From CAYVZU01 sp964455935 (lineage in GTDB: Bacteria; Fibrobacterota; CAYVZU01): 18,937 bases of DNA. A model generated the notes under the pieces. That model had not been told where the DNA came from and ran no database searches. It was given only the letters and a program-made list of their open reading frames with translations. Each line of letters starts with the position of its first letter. The stretch's first letter is position 1. The stretch is taken from positions 1 through 18,937 of the forward strand of contig CAYVZU010000077.1 in the NCBI GenBank assembly GCA_964455935.1. Direction: 5' to 3'. This document shows, piece by piece, positions 5,801-13,327 of the stretch. The position numbers and the translations under genes are program-made.

Positions 5801-7831
5801 ATGAACAGAGCTCGCGTTGTCTCGGGGATAGCAATTCTGCTTTGGGTCTTGGGAGGGTGTTCGCAAAAGCCGCTGGATACCGTCATGAGTCAAAGCGGAT
5901 CGGTGAAAGTCGGGGTCTCGGCCGAACTCAATGATGCAGTCATCAGCCTTGCGCCCCAGCAGGATTCTACGGCCCTGGCGACCCGCACCGTCGAGCAGGG
6001 CGACTCGGTCATTGAATTCAACAACATCGAACCCGGAACCTATGTCGTCTATGTGACGATGTCGGACGGCCGGACATTTTCGGCTCCGGTGGAGATTGGC
6101 CCTGGTGAGTCGTACGATTTGGGCGTGATCCGCAAGATCGATACCACTGATATGGCCGATAGCGGCCCCATACAGGTTGTCAACTATCCCGAATTCATTG
6201 CTTGGCATTACCCGGCCCCCAACGAGAGAGTTGTTTTCGGCAATTATTACTACGAGAGAACGGGCTCCGCGGATCCATCAGGGGCAGCTTCGACGGATAT
6301 TGCTGTGGAGCCGGCCCGCATGCGCCTGTTGAGCATTTCATTCCAGTTTGCGAAGCCCATGGACCGTCAAAGCATGGAAGAGGCATTCAGCGTTTTACCC
6401 GCAGCGGACGGCTTTTTCTCCTGGAATTATGTCGCGCCGTACTGGCATACCGACGGCACGGAACCCTATGTTCTGCAGACAGGCACCATGGCGCTAACCG
6501 AGGCCGGAATGGTGAAAGCCGGAATCGGTTCTTCGGACCCAATGATTCTGCCCGTTCCGGTCCTCAAAGATACGAATCTGGTGTACGGTTTCACTTTCAG
6601 CATCCTGGAATCCTCCGTACTCCTCGACACGGCCTATCAGGTCACTATTGCCTCCACTGCCAAAGACTCCTCGGGCGTTGCGATTGGCGAGGATTACCGG
6701 TTCTCCTTCTTTGTCGTCTCCGCACCAAGTCCCTACCCCTATATCGCAATAACACCAGCGATCCCCGTTTCTACACAAAACACCGTGCTCCAATTGGTAC
6801 TGGGTATATCACAGTCTGCATGCGACCCGACCTATACTGCTTCATTCACCAGAACCGGAAATGATATCCGGCTTGCGTATCAGGAAATCCAAACGGATAT
6901 GGCCTGTATCATGATCGCGGTTGCACCGCATCCGTACGGGCCCACGTTCGATTTGGGCAAACTTGCAGCGGGTGACTACCGCGTCTTTACGGTGGACTCG
7001 CAGTTTGTGGGCGCCTTTTCCGTGAGCCAGCCAGCCATGGTCGGCGGCACGGTGCTCCAGATGGAGGACCCTTCCATTGTGCATATCAGGGCCCCGGTCC
7101 TTTCCGGAGTCGTGATCACGGCCGAGAATTCGGGCGGCTACTGGTACATGCCGGCCCCGGATCTGTCCGCGCCTGTGACGGACACGTCGGATGCAAACGG
7201 CCGGTTCAGCCTTGAACTGTCACCCACGAACGGATCTTACAAGATTACGGCCCAAAAGGACGGCTATTATCCCCAGGTGCTATTCTGGAATTCCTACATT
7301 TGGGGCGCGCCGGTTTTGGCCAACGGCGCGGTCGTCGATACCGGGGCTGCTCCCGCGCTCGTATTCGAATTGATTGACACTGCGTCGAAGCCGCTGGGGA
7401 ATCTTGCGGTGACTGTGAAATGCAATGGAGCTGCCGTGGAAAGCGCCTATGTCTGTCTTTCCGCAGGCGACATGTACGGCGTTCGTCCAATGCCTGCAAT
7501 GGAAATGGCGACAAGGTCCTCTTCCGGCGCCGCGGACGCTATGGCACCATCGCAGGATCTTGGAGTTTCCAGTTTGTATTGGGGCTACACCAACGCGGAC
7601 GGCAAATTGACTCTCGGCAACGTTTCGCTGACACCCTACATCGAGTTTACCTACTCGGTTTCCGGCCGAACGGGCGGATATGCCACCGGTACGGTAAGGT
7701 TGAGCGCCTTTGTGACGAAGACTCTGAGTGTCGAGCTTTCGGAACCAGCGATTGTCCCGGCCGATTCGGTAAAGGTGTATCCCGATTCGACAGTGGTGTA
7801 TCCTCAGCCGCTCCCAGCTGAACGACAGTAG
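5801..7831 (+). CDS. Large lipoprotein with Big_5-like Ig domain and shared two-cysteine domain
   Basis: A 676-residue protein. ATG 5801 is chosen because AAGGAGAG precedes it and the resulting N-terminus is a textbook lipoprotein signal with lipobox LGGC (Cys20). Domains in order: a small beta module (~30-110, SVIEFNNIEPGTYVVYV); a bacterial Ig-like region of the Big_5/SbsA type (~172-305, FQFAKPMDRQSMEEAFSVLP, then YGFTFSI and YRFSFFV); the two-cysteine domain (~326-420, SQSAC, MACIMI, YGPTFDLGKLAAGDY) shared with the protein at 2867-4453; and two carboxypeptidase-regulatory-like modules (~433-497 and ~535-633). It lacks the T9SS-like tail, consistent with lipid anchoring. It probably sits on the outer membrane as the anchored partner of the exported paralogue. 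It is last in the cluster and is followed by an intrinsic terminator. Confidence 0.75.
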   Translation: MNRARVVSGIAILLWVLGGCSQKPLDTVMSQSGSVKVGVSAELNDAVISLAPQQDSTALATRTVEQGDSVIEFNNIEPGTYVVYVTMSDGRTFSAPVEIGPGESYDLGVIRKIDTTDMADSGPIQVVNYPEFIAWHYPAPNERVVFGNYYYERTGSADPSGAASTDIAVEPARMRLLSISFQFAKPMDRQSMEEAFSVLPAADGFFSWNYVAPYWHTDGTEPYVLQTGTMALTEAGMVKAGIGSSDPMILPVPVLKDTNLVYGFTFSILESSVLLDTAYQVTIASTAKDSSGVAIGEDYRFSFFVVSAPSPYPYIAITPAIPVSTQNTVLQLVLGISQSACDPTYTASFTRTGNDIRLAYQEIQTDMACIMIAVAPHPYGPTFDLGKLAAGDYRVFTVDSQFVGAFSVSQPAMVGGTVLQMEDPSIVHIRAPVLSGVVITAENSGGYWYMPAPDLSAPVTDTSDANGRFSLELSPTNGSYKITAQKDGYYPQVLFWNSYIWGAPVLANGAVVDTGAAPALVFELIDTASKPLGNLAVTVKCNGAAVESAYVCLSAGDMYGVRPMPAMEMATRSSSGAADAMAPSQDLGVSSLYWGYTNADGKLTLGNVSLTPYIEFTYSVSGRTGGYATGTVRLSAFVTKTLSVELSEPAIVPADSVKVYPDSTVVYPQPLPAERQ

Positions 7832-7854
7832 CCTAGCTGTTTCTCGTCCATCGG

Positions 7855-7892
7855 CAGCGGCGGCCCGACAATTGGGCCGCCGCTGTTGTTTT
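7855..7892 (+). terminator. Intrinsic terminator of the 1140-7831 cluster
   Basis: CAGCGGCGGCCC (7855-7866) and GGGCCGCCGCTG (7874-7885) form a perfect 12-bp GC-rich stem with a 7-nt loop, directly followed by TTGTTTT. It starts 24 bp after the lipoprotein stop and is the strongest terminator in the window. It marks the 3' boundary of the envelope gene cluster. Confidence 0.9.
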
Positions 7893-7910
7893 GAAAGAAA
7901 CCTTTCAGCA

Positions 7911-7941
7911 CGCCCCCTAAATTCCCCGCAGGGGGACTTCC
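7911..7941 (-). repeat. C5/G5 palindromic dispersed repeat, copy 2
   Basis: This is the reverse-oriented second copy of the 31-bp unit at 354-384 (28/31 matches). Core: CCCCGCAGGGG, with flanking CCCCCTA. It lies just beyond the terminator and upstream of the Rrf2 promoter, in the only substantial gap between two transcription units here. Confidence 0.7.
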
Positions 7942-7958
7942 ATTACTTCGAAAACCAC

Positions 7959-7987
7959 TTGATTTGCGCGGCTTGGAATTGTATATA
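7959..7987 (+). promoter_or_regulatory. Sigma-70-like promoter of the Rrf2 gene
   Basis: TTGATT (7959-7964), a 17-bp spacer and TATATA (7982-7987) give a good promoter. Its start point would be near 7994, about 20 bp before the ATG. The -10 box lies within the dyad at 7973-7994, so a protein bound there would block RNA polymerase. Confidence 0.55.
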
Positions 7988-7994
7988 AATCCAA
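7973..7994. promoter_or_regulatory. Candidate autoregulatory operator of the Rrf2 protein
   Basis: TTGGAATT (7973-7980) and AAATCCAA (7987-7994) form an imperfect inverted repeat (7 of 8 pairs) with a 6-bp spacer, straddling the -10 box. Rrf2 regulators such as IscR and NsrR often repress their own promoters through dyads of this size. The dyad is seen; its ligand is inferred from position only. Confidence 0.4.
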
Positions 7995-8012
7995 TCTGGT
8001 TGGTATGATTTT

Positions 8013-8468
8013 ATGAAGATTTCGAAAAAGGGTGAATACGGCCTTCTGGCCCTGATCAATCTGACCAAGGCGCACGGGAAGGGCCTTAAGCAGATCGCCG
8101 ATGTGGCACGCGAAGAGGAAATCCCTCCCAAGTTTCTTGAGCAGATCTTCCTCCAATTCACAAAAGCAGGAATCCTGAACAGCAAAAGGGGAGTAGGCGG
8201 CGGTTACGCTCTGGCGATTGAGCCCGATAAACTGAGCTTGGGTAGGATAATCCGTCTCATCGACGGCCCGCTTGCCCCGCTCCGGTGCGTCAGCAAGATG
8301 TGCCATTCCGAGTGTGCCCGCGAGGAAACGTGCGAGCTTCGGCGCGTAATGCTGGAGGTGCGCAATGCCACGGCGAAGATTATAGATCAGATCAGTCTGG
8401 CGGACGTCTGTCGCCGGAAGAGCGGAAGAAGGAATCCAAGACAGGAAATCATCACCTATCTGATGTAG
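8013..8468 (+). CDS. Rrf2 family transcriptional regulator with four clustered cysteines
   Basis: A 151-residue DNA-binding protein. Residues 1-~80 are a typical Rrf2 winged helix: MKISKKGEYGLLAL, then KQIADVAREEEIPPKFLEQI as the HTH, then the wing SKRGVGGGYALA and the DKLSLGRIIRLIDGPLAP dimer-helix start. Cysteines at 92, 97, 101 and 107 (C-x4-C-x3-C-x5-C) fall where IscR and NsrR bind a [2Fe-2S] or [4Fe-4S] cluster; E. coli IscR uses three Cys with C-x5-C-x5-C. It is therefore probably a redox, Fe-S or NO-responsive regulator. The Shine-Dalgarno is poor, so expression may be low. It lies 93 bp upstream of pstS on the same strand with palindromes between them, which suggests it controls the transporter. 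Direct evidence for the cluster or the target is absent. Confidence 0.87.
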   Translation: MKISKKGEYGLLALINLTKAHGKGLKQIADVAREEEIPPKFLEQIFLQFTKAGILNSKRGVGGGYALAIEPDKLSLGRIIRLIDGPLAPLRCVSKMCHSECAREETCELRRVMLEVRNATAKIIDQISLADVCRRKSGRRNPRQEIITYLM

Positions 8469-8561
8469 TTCTTTTTATCGATAAAAGTATACTAAGTAGA
8501 TAGGCTATAAGGAGTATGAAGGCCAAGCGACAATTCAATTGTAAATCGGGGAGGCTTGAAA
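8469..8561 (+). promoter_or_regulatory. Palindromic control region upstream of pstS
   Basis: It contains a perfect 14-bp palindrome TTTTATCGATAAAA (8473-8486), followed closely by TATACT (8488-8493, possible -10) and a palindrome TACTAAGTA (8490-8498). GGGGAGG (8548-8554) is the pstS ribosome site. No clear -35 accompanies TATACT, which would suit activator-dependent expression. No Pho box of the E. coli type is visible. A short ORF starting at 8516 in this region has its AAGGAG only one base from the ATG and is not credible. Confidence 0.45.
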
Positions 8562-9494
8562 ATGAGAACGACCAGTTCAGCACTATTTGGACTCTCTTTT
8601 GCCTTCGCGTTGACGCAGGTCTACGCACAGGGCGAACTCAAAGGAACTCTAACCCTTTCGGGCGCTTGGGCAATTTACCCCACAGCCGTGGCGTGGGGGG
8701 AAGGCTTTTCGAAAAAGCATTCCGGAGTTAGAGTCGACGTCTCCGCAGGAGGCGCCGGCAAGGGCGCCGCGGACGCGATCGCCGGCCTTGTGGACATTGG
8801 CATGGTTTCGCGCGACCCGGATCCTGCAGAAATCAAGAAAGGGATCACTCCAATCTACGTGCTGCACGACGCGGTCTTTCCAATTGTGAGCGATATGAAC
8901 CCAGAAAAAGCGGCCCTCCTGCGGAAGGGAGTTAAGAAGGATACGTGGGTGATGATTTACGTTTCCGGTCTGACCACCACATGGGATCAAGCGGTGGGAG
9001 GCACGATTGGGAAACCCATTCATGTTTACACCCGCTCAGACGCGTGCGGCGCCGCTGCCAGCTGGGCCGGGTATCTCGGCAAGAAACAGGAGGACCTGCG
9101 CGGCATAGGCGTGTACGGAGATCCGGGGCTTCTTGAGGCAACACGGCGCGACCCCGTCGGTATCGGGTATTCCAATTTCAGCTACATCTTTACTCGCAAC
9201 GGGAGCGTTGTCCCAGGCGCGGTTATTGTGCCGATCGACGCAAACAGCAACGGCATCGCCGACCCGGATGAGGTCTACTCTTCGCGCGAGGCCGCCATCA
9301 AAGCGATCCGAGCAGGAAAATTTCCTGCCACACGGAAGAACTACTTCTTTGTAAAGGGTGCTCCTTCCGGAATCGCAAAGGCGTTTATCGAGTTCGCGCT
9401 CTCTGACGAGGGTACCGTCATTGCCGAACGGGTGGCGACCAGTCTGGCCCTCCCGAAGAAAGAACGGGAGAAGGTGCTGTCCGGGATTAGATAG
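8562..9494 (+). CDS. pstS: PstS-type phosphate/oxyanion ABC transporter substrate-binding protein
   Basis: A 310-residue periplasmic binding protein that captures the anion and delivers it to the PstCA permease. ATG 8562 lies seven bases after GGGGAGG; the in-frame TTG at 8556 is too close to that site. The signal peptide ends near VYA-Q (~residue 22). Binding-site motifs are LSGAWAIYP (replacing the usual GSST), SAGGAGKGAADAIAG with VDIGMVSRD, and YTRSDACGAA in place of the usual RSDGSGT. An insertion near the C-terminus contains DANSNGIADPDE (226-237), which fits an EF-hand-like calcium loop, followed by AIRAGKFP and YFFVKGAPSG. These features place it in a divergent PstS subgroup annotated as phosphate-binding. 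The exact anion is not proven. It is the first gene of pstSCAB. Confidence 0.82.
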   Translation: MRTTSSALFGLSFAFALTQVYAQGELKGTLTLSGAWAIYPTAVAWGEGFSKKHSGVRVDVSAGGAGKGAADAIAGLVDIGMVSRDPDPAEIKKGITPIYVLHDAVFPIVSDMNPEKAALLRKGVKKDTWVMIYVSGLTTTWDQAVGGTIGKPIHVYTRSDACGAAASWAGYLGKKQEDLRGIGVYGDPGLLEATRRDPVGIGYSNFSYIFTRNGSVVPGAVIVPIDANSNGIADPDEVYSSREAAIKAIRAGKFPATRKNYFFVKGAPSGIAKAFIEFALSDEGTVIAERVATSLALPKKEREKVLSGIR

Positions 9495-9590
9495 ATTGGA
9501 TCCAGGATAACGGTAATACCCCCACTTTTGTTCGGGTACTTCTCCTCATGGGGGAGCCTGGAGGGCGATTCGGTTGGGGTGCTACTGAGC

Positions 9591-10574
9591 ATGAAAGAAA
9601 TTGTGATGGCTGCGAGAGAACGATCGAAGAATCCAGAGAGGGCGCTTCGGACGCCATTGCGGATCCTGACGGATCGCATTGCCAGGCAATTCATGTTCCT
9701 GCTCTGTTTGCTGGTAGTCGGCATTGCCATATTCATGGTCTTTGGGCTGTATCTGCGCTCGTCCCCGCTCTTTGATGTGGCTCGTCTGGCCGACATTCTG
9801 TTCAGCTCGGAATGGCACCCCACAGCCGGCCATTTTGGCCTTGCAGGATTCATCAGTGGAACGTTTTGGGTAACCGCAATTGCCCTGGTCATCGCCGTGC
9901 CGCTCAGCATTCTTACTTCAATCTACCTTTCGGAATACTCGCCATCGTGGATCCGGGGATCGGCGCGAATCATCGTGGATCTGCTTGCCGGGATTTCTCC
10001 AGTCATTTACGGGGTATGGGCCACGATTATGCTGGTTCCTCTTGTGCGCGATTCGTTAATGCCGTTCTTTTCGACATACCTGCCGTTCTGGCCCTTTGCC
10101 TCGGACAACTACACCGGATTCTCGGCGATCACGGGAGGAATGGTTCTCGCCATCATGGTCTTTCCAATCGTGATCTCCATCATTGAAGAGGTGATGCGCA
10201 CAGTGCCCAGGGAATTGCGTGAGGCATCTCTGGCCCTGGGCGCCACGAAATGGGAAACCGTCAAGCTTGTTGTGCTGCGAAAGATCCGGCCCGGTATTAT
10301 CGCGGCCATCATCCTTGGCCTGTCCCGTGCCTCGGGCGAGACGATGGCCGTGTTGATGGTGGCCGGATGCAGCCTGCAAGGATACCCCAAATCGATTTTC
10401 GACCCGGCCTATCCGCTTCCGGCATTGATCGCGAACACTTACGGGGAAATGATGTCGGTGCCGCTGTATGATTCGGCAGTCCTGCTTGCTGCGTTCATCC
10501 TGCTCCTGATCACCGCGCTTTTTAATATGGCCGGATGGGGTGTCTTGCTTTATTTGCAGCGAAAGGAGACGTGA
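9591..10574 (+). CDS. pstC: Phosphate ABC transporter permease PstC
   Basis: A 327-residue inner-membrane permease with about six membrane segments, including FMFLLCLLVVGIAIFMVFGLY near the N-terminus. The EAA loop that docks onto PstB is REASLALGATKWETVKLVV. The GISPVIYGVWA and LSRASGETMAVLMVAG stretches are family hallmarks. It pairs with PstA to form the channel. The start is uncertain: ATG 9591 and ATG 9606 are both possible with weak ribosome sites, and in-frame GTG 9579 or TTG 9528 would extend it. The 96-bp gap after pstS has no terminator. Its stop is one base from the pstA ATG, indicating coupling. Confidence 0.9.
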   Translation: MKEIVMAARERSKNPERALRTPLRILTDRIARQFMFLLCLLVVGIAIFMVFGLYLRSSPLFDVARLADILFSSEWHPTAGHFGLAGFISGTFWVTAIALVIAVPLSILTSIYLSEYSPSWIRGSARIIVDLLAGISPVIYGVWATIMLVPLVRDSLMPFFSTYLPFWPFASDNYTGFSAITGGMVLAIMVFPIVISIIEEVMRTVPRELREASLALGATKWETVKLVVLRKIRPGIIAAIILGLSRASGETMAVLMVAGCSLQGYPKSIFDPAYPLPALIANTYGEMMSVPLYDSAVLLAAFILLLITALFNMAGWGVLLYLQRKET

Positions 10575-10575
10575 G

Positions 10576-11427
10576 ATGAGAAGACGAAAAAGCGAAGAAA
10601 CCATCTTCAAGATTCTTATGGTGCTCTCCGCAGTGACTGTGGCAGGAGTTTTCTTCCTGGTTTTGGCAACCATCTTCGTGAAAGGATTCGGATTTCTAAG
10701 CCTGGAGATGTTGACCAAAACTCCGCAGGGAGGGTACTATGTTGGCGGAGGCGGGGGAATCCTCAATGCGATCGTAGGGTCGATGGTCCTCGGGTTTGGG
10801 GCCATCGTGCTCGCATTCTTGGTTTCGCTGCCGCTAACGCTGTACCTGAACTGTTACTGCAGTTCCGGCTCCAAATTCTGTACGGTCGTAAGATTTCTAT
10901 TGGACGTTCTCTGGGGCATCCCTTCGGTGGTTTACGGCGCGTTCGGCTTCACAATTATGGTGTTCTTTAGCTGGAAAGCATCGCTTCTCGCCGGAACGAT
11001 CACCGTGGCGCTGCTCGTTATACCCATTATGGCACGATCCATGGACGAGATTCTCAAGGTAATTCCAGCCCAGCTCGCGGAAGCTTCCTTTGCGCTTGGC
11101 GCCACACGGCTTGAGACGGCCATTAAGGTCATTGTGCCTCAGGCGTTCCCTGGGATTATCACCGCGGTTCTGGTGGCCTTTGGCCGCGGGATCGGCGACG
11201 CGGCTTCGGTGCTCTTTACGGCAAGCTTTACGGACTCTTTGCCCGGCTCGCTCAGCGATCCGGTGGCCACGCTGCCGTTGGCGATTTTCTTTCAGTTGGG
11301 TACGCCGTTCCCCGAAGTTCAGGGCCGTGGATATGCTTCGGCGTTTGTTCTGACGGTCTTGATCCTGGTTGTCTGCCTGCTATCGCGATTCTTCTCCAAA
11401 CGATTCGACAAGAACATTGTCAAATAG
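10576..11427 (+). CDS. pstA: Phosphate ABC transporter permease PstA
   Basis: A 283-residue second permease subunit. ATG 10576 follows AAAGGAGA by seven bases and lies one base after the pstC stop; upstream in-frame starts would overlap pstC. It has an N-terminal segment KILMVLSAVTVAGVFFLVLA, a glycine-rich loop GGYYVGGGGGILNAIVGSM typical of PstA, and the EAA motif AEASFALGATRLETAIKVI. It is predicted to span the membrane about six times. It works with PstC and PstB in ATP-driven import of phosphate or a related anion. Length and motifs are normal for the family, and no disruption is seen. Confidence 0.92.
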   Translation: MRRRKSEETIFKILMVLSAVTVAGVFFLVLATIFVKGFGFLSLEMLTKTPQGGYYVGGGGGILNAIVGSMVLGFGAIVLAFLVSLPLTLYLNCYCSSGSKFCTVVRFLLDVLWGIPSVVYGAFGFTIMVFFSWKASLLAGTITVALLVIPIMARSMDEILKVIPAQLAEASFALGATRLETAIKVIVPQAFPGIITAVLVAFGRGIGDAASVLFTASFTDSLPGSLSDPVATLPLAIFFQLGTPFPEVQGRGYASAFVLTVLILVVCLLSRFFSKRFDKNIVK

Positions 11428-11436
11428 GAGTAGCGG

Positions 11437-12210
11437 ATGACATCCGATACACACATTTCGGTACGGAACCTCACAATTCACTACGGCGAACGAGTCGCGC
11501 TCGATCATGTCAGTATCGATATCCCGGATCGCAAGATTACCGCCATTATTGGGCCGTCCGGATGCGGAAAGACAACGCTCCTTCGATCGTTCAACCGGCT
11601 CATAGACCTTTACGACCATGTGTCAGTGAGCGGGACAGTGCTGGTTGATGGCGAGGACATCTATGCCCCCAAGGTGGAGATAACGCATTTACGAAAGAAA
11701 ATGGGATTACTATTTCAGAGGCCCCAAGTGCTGCCTATGTCGATTTTCGACAATGTGGCTTATGGCCCGCGACTGCACGGCATCAGGGATCGGGCGCGCC
11801 TTCGCGAAATCGTGGAGCAGAGACTAGTCGAGGCGAGCCTTTGGAAGGAAGTTAAAGACCGTCTGCACTCGCCTGCTTCGGGCCTGTCCATTGGCCAGCA
11901 GCAGCGGCTTTGCCTGGCACGCGGGCTGGCGGTGGAGCCCGAGGTGATTCTGGGGGACGAGCCCACGTCGGCGCTCGATCCAATCTCTGCCGAGCGAATC
12001 GAGCAACAATTTCTGCGGCTCAAGAACCAATACACGATTGTGCTTGTAACCCATATCTTGCGCCAAGCCAAACGCCTTGCTGACTACGTGATCTTCCTCT
12101 ACATGGGCAAGCTCGTCGAACACGGACCCGCTGCCGAATTCTTCAATTATCCAAAAGACGAAAAGACGAAGGCCTACATTGGAGGAGGGTTCATCGAGAC
12201 GAAAGCATAG
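11437..12210 (+). CDS. pstB: Phosphate ABC transporter ATP-binding protein PstB
   Basis: A 257-residue cytoplasmic ATPase that powers the PstCA channel. Walker A GPSGCGKTT (39-47), Q-loop Q94 in LLFQRPQVLPMSIFDNVAYG, signature LSIGQQQRL (150-158), Walker B VILGDE (170-175, catalytic E175), D-loop SALD and switch His206 are all intact. The usual PstB strings NPFPMSIYDN and VLLMDEP appear as QVLPMSIFDN and VILGDEP, so it is somewhat divergent but complete. ATAGGAGTAGCGG precedes ATG 11437, nine bases after the pstA stop. No phoU follows, although phoU commonly closes this operon and restrains PhoR signalling. No clear intrinsic terminator follows. Confidence 0.93.
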   Translation: MTSDTHISVRNLTIHYGERVALDHVSIDIPDRKITAIIGPSGCGKTTLLRSFNRLIDLYDHVSVSGTVLVDGEDIYAPKVEITHLRKKMGLLFQRPQVLPMSIFDNVAYGPRLHGIRDRARLREIVEQRLVEASLWKEVKDRLHSPASGLSIGQQQRLCLARGLAVEPEVILGDEPTSALDPISAERIEQQFLRLKNQYTIVLVTHILRQAKRLADYVIFLYMGKLVEHGPAAEFFNYPKDEKTKAYIGGGFIETKA

Positions 12211-12319
12211 GACGAGCACGCGAACTGCCGTTTGACTGGTCCCCGCGATAGCATTTAGTTTGCCTTCGATGGCTGTCCGCCCTGCCCGGTCGGACTCAAG
12301 TAAATCGGTAGGAGGCTTT

Positions 12320-13312
12320 ATGCCTATAGCGGATCCGCGATTTTTCTCGAAGGAACATATTCTTGCACATCACCGCAATGCGCCACCGGAACTGGCCGAG
12401 CTTGCGGTGCGCTGCCTGGAACTTGTAGCGGAACTGGCCGACCACGGCCTGCAATTCCGGTTCAAAGGCGGCAACTCGCTGCTGGTTCTTCTGGGAGATC
12501 CCAAGCGTTTTTCCATCGATGTCGATATCTCGACCGAGGAGCCGCGCGACGCCATTGATGCAGCAGTTGAGGCCGTTGTCGCACGCCACGGCGTTTTCAC
12601 ACGCTGGCAGCGGCGTCAGCACAAGACCAAGCCTTGGCTTCCCATGGTCAGCTATGAACTCTTTTTTCAGTCTGTCTTCACGGGCCAAGAGATCTTTGTG
12701 ATGCTGGATGCCGTGCTCCACAATGTTGCCTGCGACACCATTCAGAAGCCGGTGGGTTGCGGCGAACTCTTTCACTGCGCCAAAACCTGCGAACTGCCCT
12801 CGGTTGCCAGCATTTTGGGCGACAAGCTGCTCACGCTGGGGCCCAACACCCTTGGTATTCCGATAGGGAAGAAGAAAGAAGCGCAACGGCTGAAACACGT
12901 CTTTGATGTAAGTCTGTTGGCCCGCCATCAACCCTCCATCGACGGCTTGCGCCGAAGCCTTCAATCCTGCATGGCTCAAGAAAACCGGATCCAGGGAAAG
13001 AATTTTACTGCCGGTGAAGTTCTGCAAGACACATTGCGGTTCTGCCGGTTGCCCGCGGAATTCGAGAGCATGCCGCCGGCCCCAAATGATCCGGCCCTGG
13101 CAGAAATCGCGGTAGGATTGGAGCCCTTTGCCGGCCATCTCTTTGAGCCTGGCTATTCCTGGCAGCATCTGCGGATCGACGCGGCCAGGGCCGCGCTTTG
13201 TATCACCGCGGCTATTTCGGCCCGAATTACGAATGAAGAATTCTGGCAGGCATTGCGGCTGACGGACACTTCCCAGTGCTGGGAGGCTGTGCAGAACTGG
13301 GCAGGGCCATAG
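12320..13312 (+). CDS. AbiEii-like nucleotidyltransferase (orphan type IV toxin homologue)
   Basis: A 330-residue protein of the nucleotidyltransferase AbiEii/MenT-like family (PF08843 type). The catalytic core is recognisable: FRFKGGNSLLVLLG (Lys49-Gly50-Gly51), then KRFSIDVDIST with Arg63, Asp67 and Asp69 as likely metal and nucleotide ligands, SILGDKLLTL (Lys169) and LKHVFDVSLL (Asp196). Family members transfer nucleotides to tRNA or other targets and act in phage abortive infection with an AbiEi antitoxin. Here no AbiEi gene is adjacent: the upstream neighbour is pstB and the downstream one is a convergent small membrane protein. AGGAGG four bases before ATG 12320 decides the start over TTG 12260. 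Classical motif residues are present, so it is probably active, but as toxin or housekeeping enzyme is unclear. Confidence 0.75.
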   Translation: MPIADPRFFSKEHILAHHRNAPPELAELAVRCLELVAELADHGLQFRFKGGNSLLVLLGDPKRFSIDVDISTEEPRDAIDAAVEAVVARHGVFTRWQRRQHKTKPWLPMVSYELFFQSVFTGQEIFVMLDAVLHNVACDTIQKPVGCGELFHCAKTCELPSVASILGDKLLTLGPNTLGIPIGKKKEAQRLKHVFDVSLLARHQPSIDGLRRSLQSCMAQENRIQGKNFTAGEVLQDTLRFCRLPAEFESMPPAPNDPALAEIAVGLEPFAGHLFEPGYSWQHLRIDAARAALCITAAISARITNEEFWQALRLTDTSQCWEAVQNWAGP

Positions 13313-13327
13313 CCTTTTTGACCTGCA

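Noticed and set aside
8516..8731. Short ORF starting near AAGGAG just upstream of pstS
   Set aside because: The AAGGAG is one base from the ATG, too close for use, and the frame runs across the pstS signal peptide region out of frame with it.
12296..13168. 290-codon minus-strand frame opposite the AbiEii-like gene
   Set aside because: The sense strand encodes clear nucleotidyltransferase motifs and has a good ribosome site. The antisense product shows no motifs.
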